Notes under the pieces: model-generated
The model's input: the letters and a program-made list of their open reading frames with translations, nothing else
Database searches by the model: none
Told to the model about the DNA's origin: nothing
Assembly: GCA_003169735.1 (NCBI GenBank)
Contig: PNAP01000031.1
Location: 20,844 to 84,843, forward strand
DNA: 64,000 nt
Reading direction: 5' to 3'
From: Chloroflexota bacterium
GTDB lineage: Bacteria > Chloroflexota > Limnocylindria > Limnocylindrales > CSP1-4
Shown here: piece by piece, positions 8,155 to 16,801 of the stretch
Layout: every line of letters starts with the position of its first letter
Position numbering within the stretch: the stretch's first letter is position 1
Translations under genes and position numbers: made by a program

Positions 8155-9003
8155 TCAAGTGACCCGGGTCAGGACGGCCGCTCCGACCCCCCCGGGACCG
8201 ACGTGGGGCGCGATCGAAGGGCCCATCAGCGAAACCGGAATCGCCGATCGCGGGAGGCCAAGACTGACCGCGACTCCCTCGGCGAAGGGTTCGATGTCAT
8301 CGACCCCGGAGTGGAGGATCCACGCCCGCTCGGCAGGGAGGTGGGTAAGCATCTGGAGGAGGCGCTCCCGTGCGCGCGTCCGTGTGCGCGGCTTGTCGAG
8401 CGTCTCGACCACGCCATCCGCGATGGTGATGATCGGCTTGACCGAAAGGACCGAGCCGATGGCGGCCTGGGCACCGCTGATGCGGCCGCCTCGACGCAGG
8501 TATTCGAGCGTGTCGAGGGCGAAGACCACGCGGATGTCGGCCACGCGGCGGCGGATCGCCTCGGCGATGGCAGCGGGTTCGTCGCCGCGTGTCGCCATCT
8601 CTGCCCCGAGGAGTGCAAGGAGCCCCTCCCCGAGCGACGCCGTCTGGCTGTCGATGACGTGGACGTCTCGGCTCGGCAGCGCGTCGCGGGCGAGTTCGGC
8701 CGAGCGATGGGTGGCCGAGAGCCGGCTCCCGACCGTGATGCAGACCACCGCGTCGTTGCCGGCCTCGAACGCTGCCTCGAACGCGCGCTGGAAATCGCCC
8801 GGGCTGCAGGCGGCCGTCTTGGGAAAGGCGGCTCCCGGGGCCGTCAATCGGGCGTAGAAATCAGCCATCGAAAGGTCGACGCCGGCCCGGAACTCCTCGG
8901 CGCCGAAGCTCACGGTGAGCGGCACGACCGTGATGCTGGCCGTCGCCGCCACGTCAGGCGGCAGGTCGCCGGCGGAGTCCGTGACGATCGCGGTGCGTGC
9001 CAC
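8155..9003 (-). CDS. DegV-family fatty-acid-binding protein
   Basis: A 282-aa protein with the DegV/FakB pattern: TAIVTDSAGDLPPDV at residues 3-17, a KTAACSPGDFQRAFEAAF segment near 75, SRLSATHRSAELARD near 105 and VIDSQTASLGEGLL near 125. DegV proteins bind a fatty acid in a two-domain pocket; in firmicutes they present it to a fatty-acid kinase. No FakA-like kinase is visible in the window. The start is GTG 9003 (MARTAIVTDS); the track's extension to 9174 is an antisense-like tail inside the thiolase gene. It follows the thiolase stop by 7 bp and is presumably in the same operon. Confidence 0.88.
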   Translation of the reverse strand: MARTAIVTDSAGDLPPDVAATASITVVPLTVSFGAEEFRAGVDLSMADFYARLTAPGAAFPKTAACSPGDFQRAFEAAFEAGNDAVVCITVGSRLSATHRSAELARDALPSRDVHVIDSQTASLGEGLLALLGAEMATRGDEPAAIAEAIRRRVADIRVVFALDTLEYLRRGGRISGAQAAIGSVLSVKPIITIADGVVETLDKPRTRTRARERLLQMLTHLPAERAWILHSGVDDIEPFAEGVAVSLGLPRSAIPVSLMGPSIAPHVGPGGVGAAVLTRVT

Positions 9004-9010
9004 GGGCGGG

Positions 9011-10252
9011 TCAGGGCACCCGTTCGAAAGCCATCGCCACCGAGCCGCCGCCACCCAGGCAGAGGGTCGCGAGACCGTAGCGGCCCTGCCGCCGCTCCAA
9101 TTCATGGAGCAACGTCGCCACGATGCGTGCCCCGCTCGCGCCGATCGGATGGCCGAGCGCGATGGCCCCGCCATTGACGTTGACGCGTGACCAGTCGAAG
9201 CCGAGTTCGCGGCCGTCCGCCAGCACCTGGGCCGCGAACGCCTCGTTGATCTCGATCAGGTCGAACGCCTCGATGGGCAGCTCGATGCGGGCGAGCAGCT
9301 TGCGCACGCCTTGGATCGGGGCGAGGAAGAGCCACTTGGGCTCCACCTCCGCCTGGCTGTAGCCGATGATCCGGGCGAGTGGCTTGAGGCCGAGCCGCTC
9401 CACGGTGCGCTCGCTCACGACGACGGTCGCGGCCGCGCCATCGGTGATTCCGGGAGCGTTGCCGGCGGTGACGCTCCCCATCGCCGGAGGCGCTTCGCCG
9501 GGCTCCGGTTCTGGCAGCGTGAAGACGGGCTTGAGCCGGGCGAGTGCCTCGATCGTGGAGTCGCGACGCGGCCCTTCGTCGGTCGTGAAGAGCGTCTCGA
9601 CCTTGCCGCTGCGAACCGGGACGGGCACGATCTCCGCCTCGAACCGGCCGGCGTCGATGGCCGCGATCGCCTTCTGCTGGCTGTCGAGGGCGAACCGGTC
9701 CTGGTCCTCGCGGCTGACGTGGTCGTGGTTGGCGACACGCTCGGCGTGCGTGCCCATGTGGCAATCCTCGAACGCGCACCAGAGGCCGTCATGGACGGTC
9801 GCGTCCACGAGTTCCGCGTTGCCGAGGCGGTACCCGAATCGTGCCTTCGGGACCAGGTATGGCCCCTGGTTCATGCTCTCCATGCCGCCCGCGACGACGA
9901 TCTCGGCATCGCCGCCACGGATCTCGGCCGCGGCCAACATGATCGCCTTGAGGCCGGAACCGCACACGCGGTTGATGGTCGTGGCGCTGGTCGTCGCGGC
10001 AAGGCCCGCCTTGAGCGCGGCCTGTCGGGCGGGCGCCTGGCCGACCCCAGCCTGCAGCACCTGGCCCATCAGGACCTCGTCGACCTGGTCGGTCGGGACG
10101 CCGGCGCGCTCCACGGCCGCTTTGATGGCGATGCCGCCGAGCGTGGTCGCAGGTGTGTCCGCGAGCGTGCCACCGAACTTGCCGATGGGCGTGCGCATCG
10201 CCGACACGAGGTAGACGCCGCCGTTGCGGCTGTTGGGAATGGCGTGATCCAT
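9011..10252 (-). CDS. Acetyl-CoA C-acyltransferase (thiolase)
   Basis: A 413-aa thiolase. The N-terminus reads [30 protein letters not shown] near residue 93 carries the acyl-accepting Cys, [19 protein letters not shown] near 360 holds the catalytic His, and [13 protein letters not shown] at the C-terminus carries the second Cys. It either condenses two acetyl-CoA or cleaves 3-ketoacyl-CoA; with three acyl-CoA dehydrogenases and a hydroxyacyl-CoA dehydrogenase in the window, beta-oxidation is likely. The ATG at 10252 ([12 protein letters not shown]) is chosen; the long track ORF to 10735 reads antisense through the PhzF-like gene. Confidence 0.93.
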   Translation of the reverse strand: MDHAIPNSRNGGVYLVSAMRTPIGKFGGTLADTPATTLGGIAIKAAVERAGVPTDQVDEVLMGQVLQAGVGQAPARQAALKAGLAATTSATTINRVCGSGLKAIMLAAAEIRGGDAEIVVAGGMESMNQGPYLVPKARFGYRLGNAELVDATVHDGLWCAFEDCHMGTHAERVANHDHVSREDQDRFALDSQQKAIAAIDAGRFEAEIVPVPVRSGKVETLFTTDEGPRRDSTIEALARLKPVFTLPEPEPGEAPPAMGSVTAGNAPGITDGAAATVVVSERTVERLGLKPLARIIGYSQAEVEPKWLFLAPIQGVRKLLARIELPIEAFDLIEINEAFAAQVLADGRELGFDWSRVNVNGGAIALGHPIGASGARIVATLLHELERRQGRYGLATLCLGGGGSVAMAFERVP

Positions 10253-10288
10253 GCGGCCATTCTTGCACCGCACTCTTGGGCGCGCCGA

Positions 10289-10294
10289 TACGAT
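10289..10294 (+). promoter_or_regulatory. -10 box TACGAT, leaderless-type
   Basis: TACGAT lies 7 nt before the ATG at 10302. A TTGCAC at 10263-10268 could be a -35 but the 20-bp gap is long. The element supports 10302 over the other nearby ATGs. Confidence 0.5.
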
Positions 10295-10301
10295 GTGCGC
10301 C

Positions 10302-10994
10302 ATGCAGCCCATGACGCATGCCCGGCCTCTTCCGACCGGCCTTGATGTGGTGCGTGTCTTCCTCGGCCCGGACGGGGGCGGCGGGAACTTATTAGGGGTA
10401 TTCCTCGACGGGTCGCTCGTGCCGTCGTCCGAACGCCAGGCGATGGCCACCCGCCTCGGATATCCAGAGACCGTGTATGTCGACTCGGTCGCGGATGGCG
10501 CGGCCAGCATCGCGATCTTCACGCCGACTCGGGAGCTCGCCTTCGCCGGCCATCCAACCGTCGGGACATCCGGGCTGCTCCGAAGCAGAGGCTTCGCCGT
10601 CGATCGACTGATCGTTCCAGCCGGCGAGGTCGAGGTCTGGCAGGAGGGCGAACTCGCCTTCATCCGCGCTCGCGCTGGGTGGGGGCACGAGATCACGGCC
10701 GTTCGATACGACAGCCCCGCCGAGGTCGATGCCATGACCGGTGCGCCGGACGGGCAGGCGTCCTACTACGCCTGGGCATGGATCGATGAAGCGGAAGGCA
10801 TCATGCGCTCCCGGTACTTCGCGGCCAGCGTCGGCATCCAGGAGGACGAGGCGACCGGTCTCGCGGCCGTCGAGATGGGTCACCGCATCCGGCGGGCGTT
10901 CACCATCCGGCAGGGCGTCGGCTCGGAGCTGTACGTCCGGCCAGGCCCCGACGGGACCGTGGAGGTCGGCGGTCGATGCGCATCCTCCTTCTGA
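10302..10994 (+). CDS. PhzF-family isomerase-like protein
   Basis: About 230 aa with the PhzF fold signature: GGGGNLLGVFLDG near the N-terminus, ETVYVDSVADGAASIAIFTP and ELAFAGHPTVGTSGLL near residues 75-90, the last being the most conserved PhzF block. Members are diaminopimelate-epimerase-like isomerases; most have no known substrate. The protein is shorter than typical 260-300 aa PhzF proteins, with a compact C-terminal half. Start choices are the ATGs at 10293, 10302 and 10311; spacing from TACGAT favours 10302. Its last 19 bp overlap aroQ, so the two are an operon. No phenazine genes are nearby, so the name indicates fold only. Confidence 0.78.
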   Translation: MQPMTHARPLPTGLDVVRVFLGPDGGGGNLLGVFLDGSLVPSSERQAMATRLGYPETVYVDSVADGAASIAIFTPTRELAFAGHPTVGTSGLLRSRGFAVDRLIVPAGEVEVWQEGELAFIRARAGWGHEITAVRYDSPAEVDAMTGAPDGQASYYAWAWIDEAEGIMRSRYFAASVGIQEDEATGLAAVEMGHRIRRAFTIRQGVGSELYVRPGPDGTVEVGGRCASSF

Positions 10995-11422
10995 ACGGTC
11001 CCAACCTCGGTCGATTGGGGTTGCGCCAGCCCGAGATCTACGGCACGACGACCCTGGCCGAGGTTGTCGCGGCGGTGCGCGCGCGGGCCGAGGCGGCCGG
11101 CTCGAGCGTGGAGGCGTTCCAATCGAACCACGAGGGCGCCCTGATCGATCGCCTCGAGCAGCGCGACTACGACGGCGTGATCATCAACCCGGGCGCATTG
11201 GCCCACACGAGTTACGCCCTGCACGACGCGCTGCTCGGCTGCGAACGGCCGGTCATCGAGGTCCACGTATCCGACATCCGCTCACGCGAAGCCTGGCGGC
11301 GCGTCTCGGTGATCGAGCCGGTCGTCACCGGCCAGGTCATCGGCCACGGCTGGCACGGCTACATCGAGGCCGTGGATCTGTTGCTCTCGGCTGCTGCGAC
11401 GGAGGGCGGAGGCCGGTCATGA
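10976..11422 (+). CDS. aroQ: Type II 3-dehydroquinate dehydratase
   Basis: A 148-aa enzyme converting 3-dehydroquinate to 3-dehydroshikimate in the shikimate pathway. The family signature is complete: LLLNGPNLGRLGLRQPEIYG at residues 4-23 with the catalytic Tyr, FQSNHEGALIDRL near 48, VIINPGALAHTSYAL near 68 and VIEVHVSDIRSRE near 92 with the active-site His. Length is normal for the dodecameric type II enzyme. It starts inside the PhzF-like gene and ends in an ATGA overlap with a small membrane protein gene, so the three are translationally linked. No other shikimate gene is present in the window. Confidence 0.96.
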   Translation: MRILLLNGPNLGRLGLRQPEIYGTTTLAEVVAAVRARAEAAGSSVEAFQSNHEGALIDRLEQRDYDGVIINPGALAHTSYALHDALLGCERPVIEVHVSDIRSREAWRRVSVIEPVVTGQVIGHGWHGYIEAVDLLLSAAATEGGGRS

Positions 11423-11997
11423 GACTCATCAGGCGGGTCGACCGTCGAGTGTGGGAGGTCATCGGCCCGGTCGGGGTGATTGGCGCCGCGGCATCGCTGA
11501 TCCTCTTCTGCACCAGCCAACCGCCGATCTTCTCGTCGGCGGCCCTGGCGATCGTGGGGGCTGTTGGTGCGGTCGGCCTGCGCCGCTTCGGCCACCGGCT
11601 CCTGGCTTCGTTTGCCGCGCTCTGCACGTTCATGACGTCGGGCCACCCGGTCTGGAGCCTGTTCGATGACGTCACGAACCCACATGTGACCCAATCGGGC
11701 GAAACGTTCCACATCTATGACCCGGCCCAAGTACCGACGCTCGCGGTGCTAAGCGCGGCTCTCGTTGTATTCGCCCTGATCATGTGTGCCGCGTACTTCT
11801 GGCAACCTCAACGGCCCTCAAGCGAACCGCTTCCTGGATGGCCGCAACCTCCCGCGGCGTCTCTGCCGCAGGGTGCCGCGTTGGACCGCCCGGCGTTCAA
11901 GACCGACAGGCAGGCCGGCGCCGGGGCCCCAGATCTGCCCGTCTCGAGCTCCGGGGACATCGAGCCAACCGTGGCGCAGGCCGAACCGAGTCGATAG
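11419..11997 (+). CDS. Small membrane protein of unknown function, 3' end inside a repeat element
   Basis: A 192-aa protein starting at ATG 11419, overlapping the aroQ stop. Three hydrophobic segments are visible: about residues 15-31 (IGPVGVIGAAASLILF), 35-65 and 105-127 (VPTLAVLSAALVVFALIMCAAYF). The C-terminal tail from about residue 155 (LDRPAFKTDRQAGAG) is encoded by the left end of an inverted-repeat element, so the original C-terminus may have been replaced when the element inserted. No family recognised. Translational coupling to aroQ shows co-expression only, not shared function. Confidence 0.65.
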   Translation: MRLIRRVDRRVWEVIGPVGVIGAAASLILFCTSQPPIFSSAALAIVGAVGAVGLRRFGHRLLASFAALCTFMTSGHPVWSLFDDVTNPHVTQSGETFHIYDPAQVPTLAVLSAALVVFALIMCAAYFWQPQRPSSEPLPGWPQPPAASLPQGAALDRPAFKTDRQAGAGAPDLPVSSSGDIEPTVAQAEPSR

Positions 11998-12078
11998 CCC
12001 GGTCGATTCGACCCTTGGCTCTGGCGAACGCGATCCGTAGTCCGAGGACCTGTCGCTCTTGAACGGCCAGCGGTCCAA
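11881..12078. mobile_element. MITE-like element, copy 1 (198 bp)
   Basis: The ends are inverted repeats of 30 bp matching at 26 positions: the left end begins TTGGACCGC and continues to GTTCAAGACCGACAGG (11881-11910), and the reverse complement of 12049-12078 reads the same with four changes. No transposase is encoded. A second element of the same size and with the same ends lies at 12835. Target-site duplication is not clear. Confidence 0.65.
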
Positions 12079-12103
12079 CCGCCGGGCGGGCGTTGCCGTC
12101 GTC

Positions 12104-12703
12104 CTAGAGAAAGACGATCGCGTCGCCACCTGGATCGTGCCCTTGTTGAAGGGCTTTCAGAGCGACGTGTCCGGGAACGGGGAAGTCCGTTAGGAACTCG
12201 GCCGCGGCGTCGCGCATGAAGCGGCGATTCGTTCGGGTATCGGCGAGCAGCAGGATCAACCGGTCGACTCCCCCGTCGCGCCGTTTCTGGCCGAGCCGCC
12301 TCTTCAGTTCCTGCCCGTCGCGAGGGCGCGTCTCGCTCTCGATCCCGATCCTCCACTTAGCGACTCGGGCGAGCGCATCCCAAGCCCTCAGATCGCCAGG
12401 ATTCGGGAATGGGACCTCCGTGCGCCAAGCGACGTCCGGATGGAGTCGACCCCTCAGTCGGTCCAACAGCGCGGCATGTGCTCGATCCCGACGAGGCGAA
12501 CCTGCCGGGTAGGGCCGTGCGCGAAGGGTGAGTCCCACGACCGCGACGAGTCGGGTCGCCAGGACCACACCAACATCGGCGAGTTCGCCTCGCTCGATTC
12601 GCCCGACCGTCGAGTGCGACACTCCAATGGCCCGCCCGACATCCCTCTGGCTAAGACCGGCTGCGACTCGAGAACGGCGAAGTTCCTCCCCGAGGTCGCG
12701 CAT
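12104..12703 (-). CDS. XRE-type HTH protein with putative restriction-endonuclease-like C-terminal domain
   Basis: About 199 aa. Residues 1-60 are a Cro/C1-type helix-turn-helix: LGEELRRSRVAAGLSQRDVG then VSHSTVGRIERGELAD. The C-terminal part (about 75-199) has WRTEVPF, GDLRAWDAL, then IGIESETRPRD and a basic helix QELKRRLGQKRRDG followed by VDRLILLLADTRTNR; the acidic D...ExE order resembles a PD-(D/E)xK fold, but the Lys is not certain. Proteins with this two-part build are widespread in actinobacteria and Chloroflexota and lack an assigned role. ATG 12703 is chosen because HTH homology begins there; the track uses a GTG at 12757. The gene sits alone between two inverted-repeat elements, so it may have moved as a unit. 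Confidence 0.75.
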   Translation of the reverse strand: MRDLGEELRRSRVAAGLSQRDVGRAIGVSHSTVGRIERGELADVGVVLATRLVAVVGLTLRARPYPAGSPRRDRAHAALLDRLRGRLHPDVAWRTEVPFPNPGDLRAWDALARVAKWRIGIESETRPRDGQELKRRLGQKRRDGGVDRLILLLADTRTNRRFMRDAAAEFLTDFPVPGHVALKALQQGHDPGGDAIVFL

Positions 12704-13122
12704 CGTTCGCCGACCGTCGCGAAGACCACGGTCGGCAGGGCGTTCGGTCGCTGGCACAGGACCACGGTGAGCCTCGCCGCTCTACTGCGACTTGTGCGTA
12801 GCCGCGTTCGTGCGTGCCGGCCAGCTGCGGGCCCGGACCGCCCAGCGTTCAAGACCGACCGATCGCCCACCGAGTCGCGACGGTCCCCACATGGGGATCG
12901 GCCGTTCTGGCACCCGGAAGCTGTCCACTGAGCGTCGAAACCGATGGCGCCACCAACGAAAGACACCCGATCCGAGTCCGGGACCCCATCAGGGAGCGTC
13001 GACTCGTCGGTCTTGAACATGCAGCGGTCCAGAAGGACGCCACACGCGATCGAACCGCGGCGATTGGCGATGCTTGCCGCCCAACGCCCGACCGGGCCGG
13101 CCCATACGCCCGAGTCGAGCCG
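12704..13122. other. 419-bp intergenic region containing repeat element copy 2
   Basis: No convincing gene. The ORFs listed here are translations of the inverted-repeat element (for example VLNAGRS peptides appearing at both copies). The last 90 bp lead into the convergent-side 3' end of the acyl-CoA dehydrogenase. Confidence 0.6.
12835..13030. mobile_element. MITE-like element, copy 2 (196 bp)
   Basis: The left end reads GGACCGC then GTTCAAGACCGAC (12835-12860); the reverse complement of 13005-13030 has the same two blocks with a diverged 5-6 bp spacer, 20 of 26 matches. It is within 2 bp of the length of copy 1 and shares its terminal blocks, while the interiors differ. Confidence 0.62.
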
Positions 13123-14298
13123 CTACTCCCCCTTGATCCGCATCAATACGTGGTCGGCGACGATCAGGCGGTGGATCTGGTTCGTGCCCTCATAGATCTG
13201 GGCGCCTTTCGCGTCGCGCATCATCCGCTCGACGGGGAACTCGCGCGAGTAGCCGCTCCCCCCGAAGAGCTGCACCGCGTCGGTGGTGACGCTCATCGCG
13301 GCGTCCGAGGCGGTCCACTTGGCGAGTGACGAGGCCTCCGCGATGGGCTCGCCGCGATCCTTGGCCTCGGCCGCCGCCCTCGTCAGGGCACGCGCCGCGG
13401 CGACCCGCTGCGCCATCTCGGCGAGCATGAAGCGCAGACCTTGCTGCTCCGCCAGGACTCCACCAAACGCCCGCCGCTCCGTGAGGTAGCGCGCGGCGGC
13501 GTCCAACGCCGCCTGTGCCAGCCCGCAGCACGCCGCCGCGATCGAGATCCGGCCCTCCCCCAGCGCCGACAGCGCGATGCGCAGGCCCTGCCCTTCCTCA
13601 CCCAGCCGGTTCGCGACCAGCACCTCGCAGCCCTCGAAGATGAGCTCGGATGCCGTGTCGGAGCGGATCCCGAGCTTCCGCTCTTTCCGCCCGAACCGGA
13701 ACCCGGCCGTGCCGGCCTCGACCAGGAACGCCGTCACGCCCTTCGCCCCGGCGGCCGGGTCGACTGTCGCGAAGACCAGGTATCGCTCCGCTTCCCCTGC
13801 ATTGGTGATCCAGATCTTGGTCCCGGTCAGCCGATATGCGGTGGGCGCTTCCGTCGGTCCGACACGGTCGGCGGACAGCCGCAGCGCGGCGGCGTCCGAT
13901 CCAGCGCCGGGCTCGGTGAGGGCGAACGCACCGAGCTTCCGCCCCGCCAGCATCTCCGGCAGCCATCGCGCGCGCTGCTCGTCCGAGCCCCACGTCACGA
14001 CCGGGAACTGCGACAGGATGTGGACGCTCAGCGAGACCGCCATCGCCATGTCGGCGTACGCGATCTCCTCCATGACCAGCGTCCATGCTCGATACGAGAA
14101 CCCGGCCCCGCCGACCGATTCGGGAAACGGCAGCCCGGTCAGACCGAGTTCGCCCATGCGCGTGAAGAGCGAGCGGTCATAACGCTCCTCCTCATCGCGC
14201 GCGGCCGCTCCCGGCGCGATCTCCTTGGCCGCGAACTCGCGCACCGTCTCCTTGAGGAGGCGCTCCTCAGGCGTCAGTCCACCCGCGACGGCCGTCAT
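13123..14298 (-). CDS. Acyl-CoA dehydrogenase
   Basis: A 391-aa FAD flavoenzyme that makes 2-enoyl-CoA from acyl-CoA. GAFALTEPGAGSDAAALR near residue 125 is the first family signature, and the C-terminal QLFGGSGYSREFPVERMMRDAKGAQIYEGTNQIHR holds the second signature with the catalytic-base Glu in YEGT. Length is standard. Its ATG overlaps the stop of the 3-hydroxybutyryl-CoA dehydrogenase gene by 4 bp, so the two are coupled and likely act in sequence on a short-chain acyl-CoA. Chain-length preference cannot be read from sequence. Confidence 0.94.
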   Translation of the reverse strand: MTAVAGGLTPEERLLKETVREFAAKEIAPGAAARDEEERYDRSLFTRMGELGLTGLPFPESVGGAGFSYRAWTLVMEEIAYADMAMAVSLSVHILSQFPVVTWGSDEQRARWLPEMLAGRKLGAFALTEPGAGSDAAALRLSADRVGPTEAPTAYRLTGTKIWITNAGEAERYLVFATVDPAAGAKGVTAFLVEAGTAGFRFGRKERKLGIRSDTASELIFEGCEVLVANRLGEEGQGLRIALSALGEGRISIAAACCGLAQAALDAAARYLTERRAFGGVLAEQQGLRFMLAEMAQRVAAARALTRAAAEAKDRGEPIAEASSLAKWTASDAAMSVTTDAVQLFGGSGYSREFPVERMMRDAKGAQIYEGTNQIHRLIVADHVLMRIKGE

Positions 14299-15161
14299 CC
14301 GCGCGGATACGTGTAGAAGCCGCGTCCCGTCTTCTGGCCGAGATGCCCGGCCGCGACCAGGTCGTGCAGCACCGCCGGCGGCGCGAAATGCGCCTGGCCG
14401 AACCCCTCGAAGAGCACCTCCATGATGCTCAGGCAGACGTCCAGCCCGATGAAATCGGCCAATTCGAGCGGTCCCATCGGGTGATTCAGGCCGACCTTCG
14501 CGCCCGTGTCGATATCCTCGGCCGTTCCCAGGCCCTGCTCGTATGCCCGCATCGCCTCTGCCAGGAACGGCATCAGGATGCGGTTGACGATGAACCCCGG
14601 CCGATCCTGGCTGACGATGACCTGCTTGCCGAGTTCGGCCGCGACCGCCCGCACGGTCAACTCCGTCTCGTCGCTCGTGTCCGTGTTGCGGATCAGCTCG
14701 ATGAGCGGCATCACGGGCACGGGGCTGAAGAAGTGCATGCCAACGACCATCGGCCGGCGAGCTGCCCGGACCGCTTCGGCCAACCGAGCGATGGAGATGG
14801 AGCTCGTGTTGGAGGCGAGGACAGCCGATTCGGGCGCACCGGCATCCAGTCGGGCGAAGAGGTCGCGCTTGACGGCTTCGTCCTCGAAGACGGCTTCGAC
14901 GGCCAAGTCGACCCCGCGCGCTCCATCCTCTACCGATCCGGCGATCGAGATCCGGCCCAGCGTGGCCAGGCGCTCGGCGTCGGTCATCCGACCCTTGGCG
15001 ACCGACCGGTCGAGGTTGCCGGCGATGCGCTTGATACCGGCCTCGGCGCGCGCCCGCTCAGGCTCGAAGACTCGGACGTCGTGGCCGGCCATGGCCATGA
15101 CCTGGGCGATGCCGTGCCCCATCAGCCCGACGCCGCACACCAGGACGGTTCGCTCAGTCAC
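14295..15161 (-). CDS. 3-hydroxybutyryl-CoA dehydrogenase
   Basis: A 288-aa NAD(P)-dependent enzyme of the HBDH type. VCGVGLMGHGIAQVMAMAGHDV at residues 8-29 is the Rossmann loop, SNTSSISIARLAEA near 120 and GMHFFSPVPVMPLIELI near 140 hold the catalytic Ser/His, and the C-terminal domain ends LGQKTGRGFYTYPRG as usual. It oxidises 3-hydroxyacyl-CoA to 3-ketoacyl-CoA, the step before thiolase. The GTG at 15161 is preceded by TACCCT with 7 nt spacing, indicating that this gene heads an operon with the acyl-CoA dehydrogenase. No enoyl-CoA hydratase is in the window. Confidence 0.94.
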   Translation of the reverse strand: MTERTVLVCGVGLMGHGIAQVMAMAGHDVRVFEPERARAEAGIKRIAGNLDRSVAKGRMTDAERLATLGRISIAGSVEDGARGVDLAVEAVFEDEAVKRDLFARLDAGAPESAVLASNTSSISIARLAEAVRAARRPMVVGMHFFSPVPVMPLIELIRNTDTSDETELTVRAVAAELGKQVIVSQDRPGFIVNRILMPFLAEAMRAYEQGLGTAEDIDTGAKVGLNHPMGPLELADFIGLDVCLSIMEVLFEGFGQAHFAPPAVLHDLVAAGHLGQKTGRGFYTYPRG

Positions 15162-15168
15162 GTGGCAC

Positions 15169-15174
15169 AGGGTA
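15169..15174 (-). promoter_or_regulatory. -10 box TACCCT, leaderless-type
   Basis: TACCCT lies 7 nt before the GTG at 15161; it confirms that GTG as the start of the hydroxyacyl-CoA dehydrogenase. No -35 is recognisable. Confidence 0.5.
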
Positions 15175-15240
15175 TCGCCGCGTGCCTCATCCGCGCCACC
15201 GGTTCAGGTGCGCGGCACGTCACTGCCGATCGCCAGTCGG

Positions 15241-16308
15241 TCAGTCGCCGCCCGGGACGTCCGCGGCGCCACCGCCCGCTGCGATGAGGAGTCGTTCCGC
15301 CGCCGTATACGGATCCAGATCGTGGGCCGCGACCGCGCTCAGCGTCGCGGCGGTTCCGGCGGCCAGGGATCCGTCGCGCAACCGATCCCACAGCCGCTCA
15401 GCGAGGATGCCGGCGACCTGCGCTTCGGCGCGTTTGAGCCTCGCGGCATCGCCGGCCGCCGCTCCAGGCACGGAGCCGTCGGATCGCGCCGCGTGTCGCC
15501 GATCCAGCGCGGCCAGCAATTCGGGCACGCCGGCGCCGGTCATCCCGGAAACGAGCAGCACGTCGGGGCGCTTCGGTCGAGGGCGATCGCCCATCGCGCG
15601 GTCGCGCGACACGCCGACGGTGAGCATCGCGCGCAGGTTCGCCGCTGCCCGGTCGGCGCCCGGGCGATCCGCCTTGTTGACGGCCACGATGTCGGCCACC
15701 TCGAGCAACCCGGCCTTGATGGCCTGCACCTCGTCGCCCATCTCGGGCGCCTGGACGACGAGCGTCGTGTCGGCCACGGCCGCCACCTCGACCTCGCTCT
15801 GGCCCGTCCCGACCGTCTCGATGAAGATCAGCGGGAACCCGCACGCATCAAGGACTGCCGCTGCCGCGACGGAACTCGTGGCCAGCCCGCCGACGTGGCC
15901 GCGGGAAGCCATGGAGCGGATGAAGACGTCCGCGTCACCGGCGAACTGTTGCATCCGCACCCGATCGCCGAGGATGGCACCACCCGTGATCGGACTGGAC
16001 GGATCGACGGCGATGACGGCGACCGGTCGGCCCGTGGCGCGTGCCTCGGCGATCAACCCGGCGACGAGCGTGCTCTTGCCGGCCCCTGGCGCACCCGTCA
16101 CGCCCACGAGATGCGCGCCGCCGGCCAGCGGATAGAGGATGCGCATGGCCACCTCTGCGACCCGCGTTCGAGCTTCGACTTCGGTGAGCAGTCGAGCCAG
16201 GGCGCGCCGGCTGCCGGCTCGGGCTTCCTCCGCCAGGCGCTCGCCCCGCGCCCGAGGGTCGAGCTGGGCGGTCATATCGGCCTTGGCGGTCGAGTCAGCC
16301 GACGTCAC
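15241..16308 (-). CDS. meaB: Methylmalonyl-CoA mutase-associated GTPase MeaB
   Basis: A 355-aa G3E-family GTPase that protects and reloads the B12-dependent mutase. [19 protein letters not shown] near residue 68 is the Walker A loop, [23 protein letters not shown] near 98 and [17 protein letters not shown] near 128 are MeaB hallmarks, and [10 protein letters not shown] near 210 is the base-recognition NKxD. The start is GTG 16308, overlapping the stop of the B12-binding mutase subunit (GTGA), so chaperone and subunit are made together. The large mutase subunit is 7 kb away at 23.3-25.1 kb. Confidence 0.95.
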   Translation of the reverse strand: MTSADSTAKADMTAQLDPRARGERLAEEARAGSRRALARLLTEVEARTRVAEVAMRILYPLAGGAHLVGVTGAPGAGKSTLVAGLIAEARATGRPVAVIAVDPSSPITGGAILGDRVRMQQFAGDADVFIRSMASRGHVGGLATSSVAAAAVLDACGFPLIFIETVGTGQSEVEVAAVADTTLVVQAPEMGDEVQAIKAGLLEVADIVAVNKADRPGADRAAANLRAMLTVGVSRDRAMGDRPRPKRPDVLLVSGMTGAGVPELLAALDRRHAARSDGSVPGAAAGDAARLKRAEAQVAGILAERLWDRLRDGSLAAGTAATLSAVAAHDLDPYTAAERLLIAAGGGAADVPGGD

Positions 16309-16721
16309 GCGTCCCGGTGCCGCGCGCTGGCGCGCAGGTAGTCGGCCACCTCGCGGATGGTCGTGCCCGGCCCGAAGATGCGGCTGATGCCCGCCGCCTC
16401 GAGGGCCGGGATGTCGTCGTCCGGGATGATCCCGCCGGCCGTGACCAGGACGTCGTCCAGCCCCTGCGCCCGAAGCCCCTCGGCGATGCGCGGCAGGAGC
16501 GTCATATGCGCGCCCGACAGGATGGAGAGGCCTACCACGTCCACATCTTCCTGGAGTGCCGCCGTCACGACCATCTCCGGCGTCTGTCGCAGGCCCGTAT
16601 AGATGACCTCGAAACCCTCGTCGCGAAGGCCGCGCGCCAGCACCTTGGCGCCTCGGTCGTGCCCATCCAGGCCCGGTTTGGCGATGAGGACCTTGATCGG
16701 GCGTTCCTTCGTATTCGGCAT
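16305..16721 (-). CDS. Methylmalonyl-CoA mutase, B12-binding subunit
   Basis: A 138-aa stand-alone cobalamin-binding domain. [20 protein letters not shown] at residues 10-29 has the DxHxxG motif whose His ligates cobalt, and [15 protein letters not shown] near 75 and [13 protein letters not shown] near 103 give the SxL and GG elements. The catalytic barrel is a separate gene, as in archaeal and many Chloroflexota split mutases. The ATG at 16721 is fixed by TATCAT 6 nt upstream; the longer track ORF runs antisense-like into folE. It is coupled to meaB. Confidence 0.95.
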   Translation of the reverse strand: MPNTKERPIKVLIAKPGLDGHDRGAKVLARGLRDEGFEVIYTGLRQTPEMVVTAALQEDVDVVGLSILSGAHMTLLPRIAEGLRAQGLDDVLVTAGGIIPDDDIPALEAAGISRIFGPGTTIREVADYLRASARHRDA

Positions 16722-16727
16722 GCCCGG

Positions 16728-16733
16728 ATGATA
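16728..16733 (-). promoter_or_regulatory. -10 box TATCAT, leaderless-type
   Basis: TATCAT lies 6 nt before the ATG at 16721, giving the mutase-subunit/meaB pair its own promoter separate from folE upstream. Confidence 0.55.
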
Positions 16734-16801
16734 GGCGCGTCGACGGTCACCGGGCGCTAGCGCCAGCCCACTCCAGGCCCGCGCGTCGCCCGGCCACTCC
16801 C

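Noticed and set aside
10302-11422. Phenazine or other biosynthetic cluster around the PhzF-like gene
   Set aside because: No other phenazine genes are present. PhzF-fold proteins are common and mostly unrelated to phenazines, and aroQ is a housekeeping shikimate gene.
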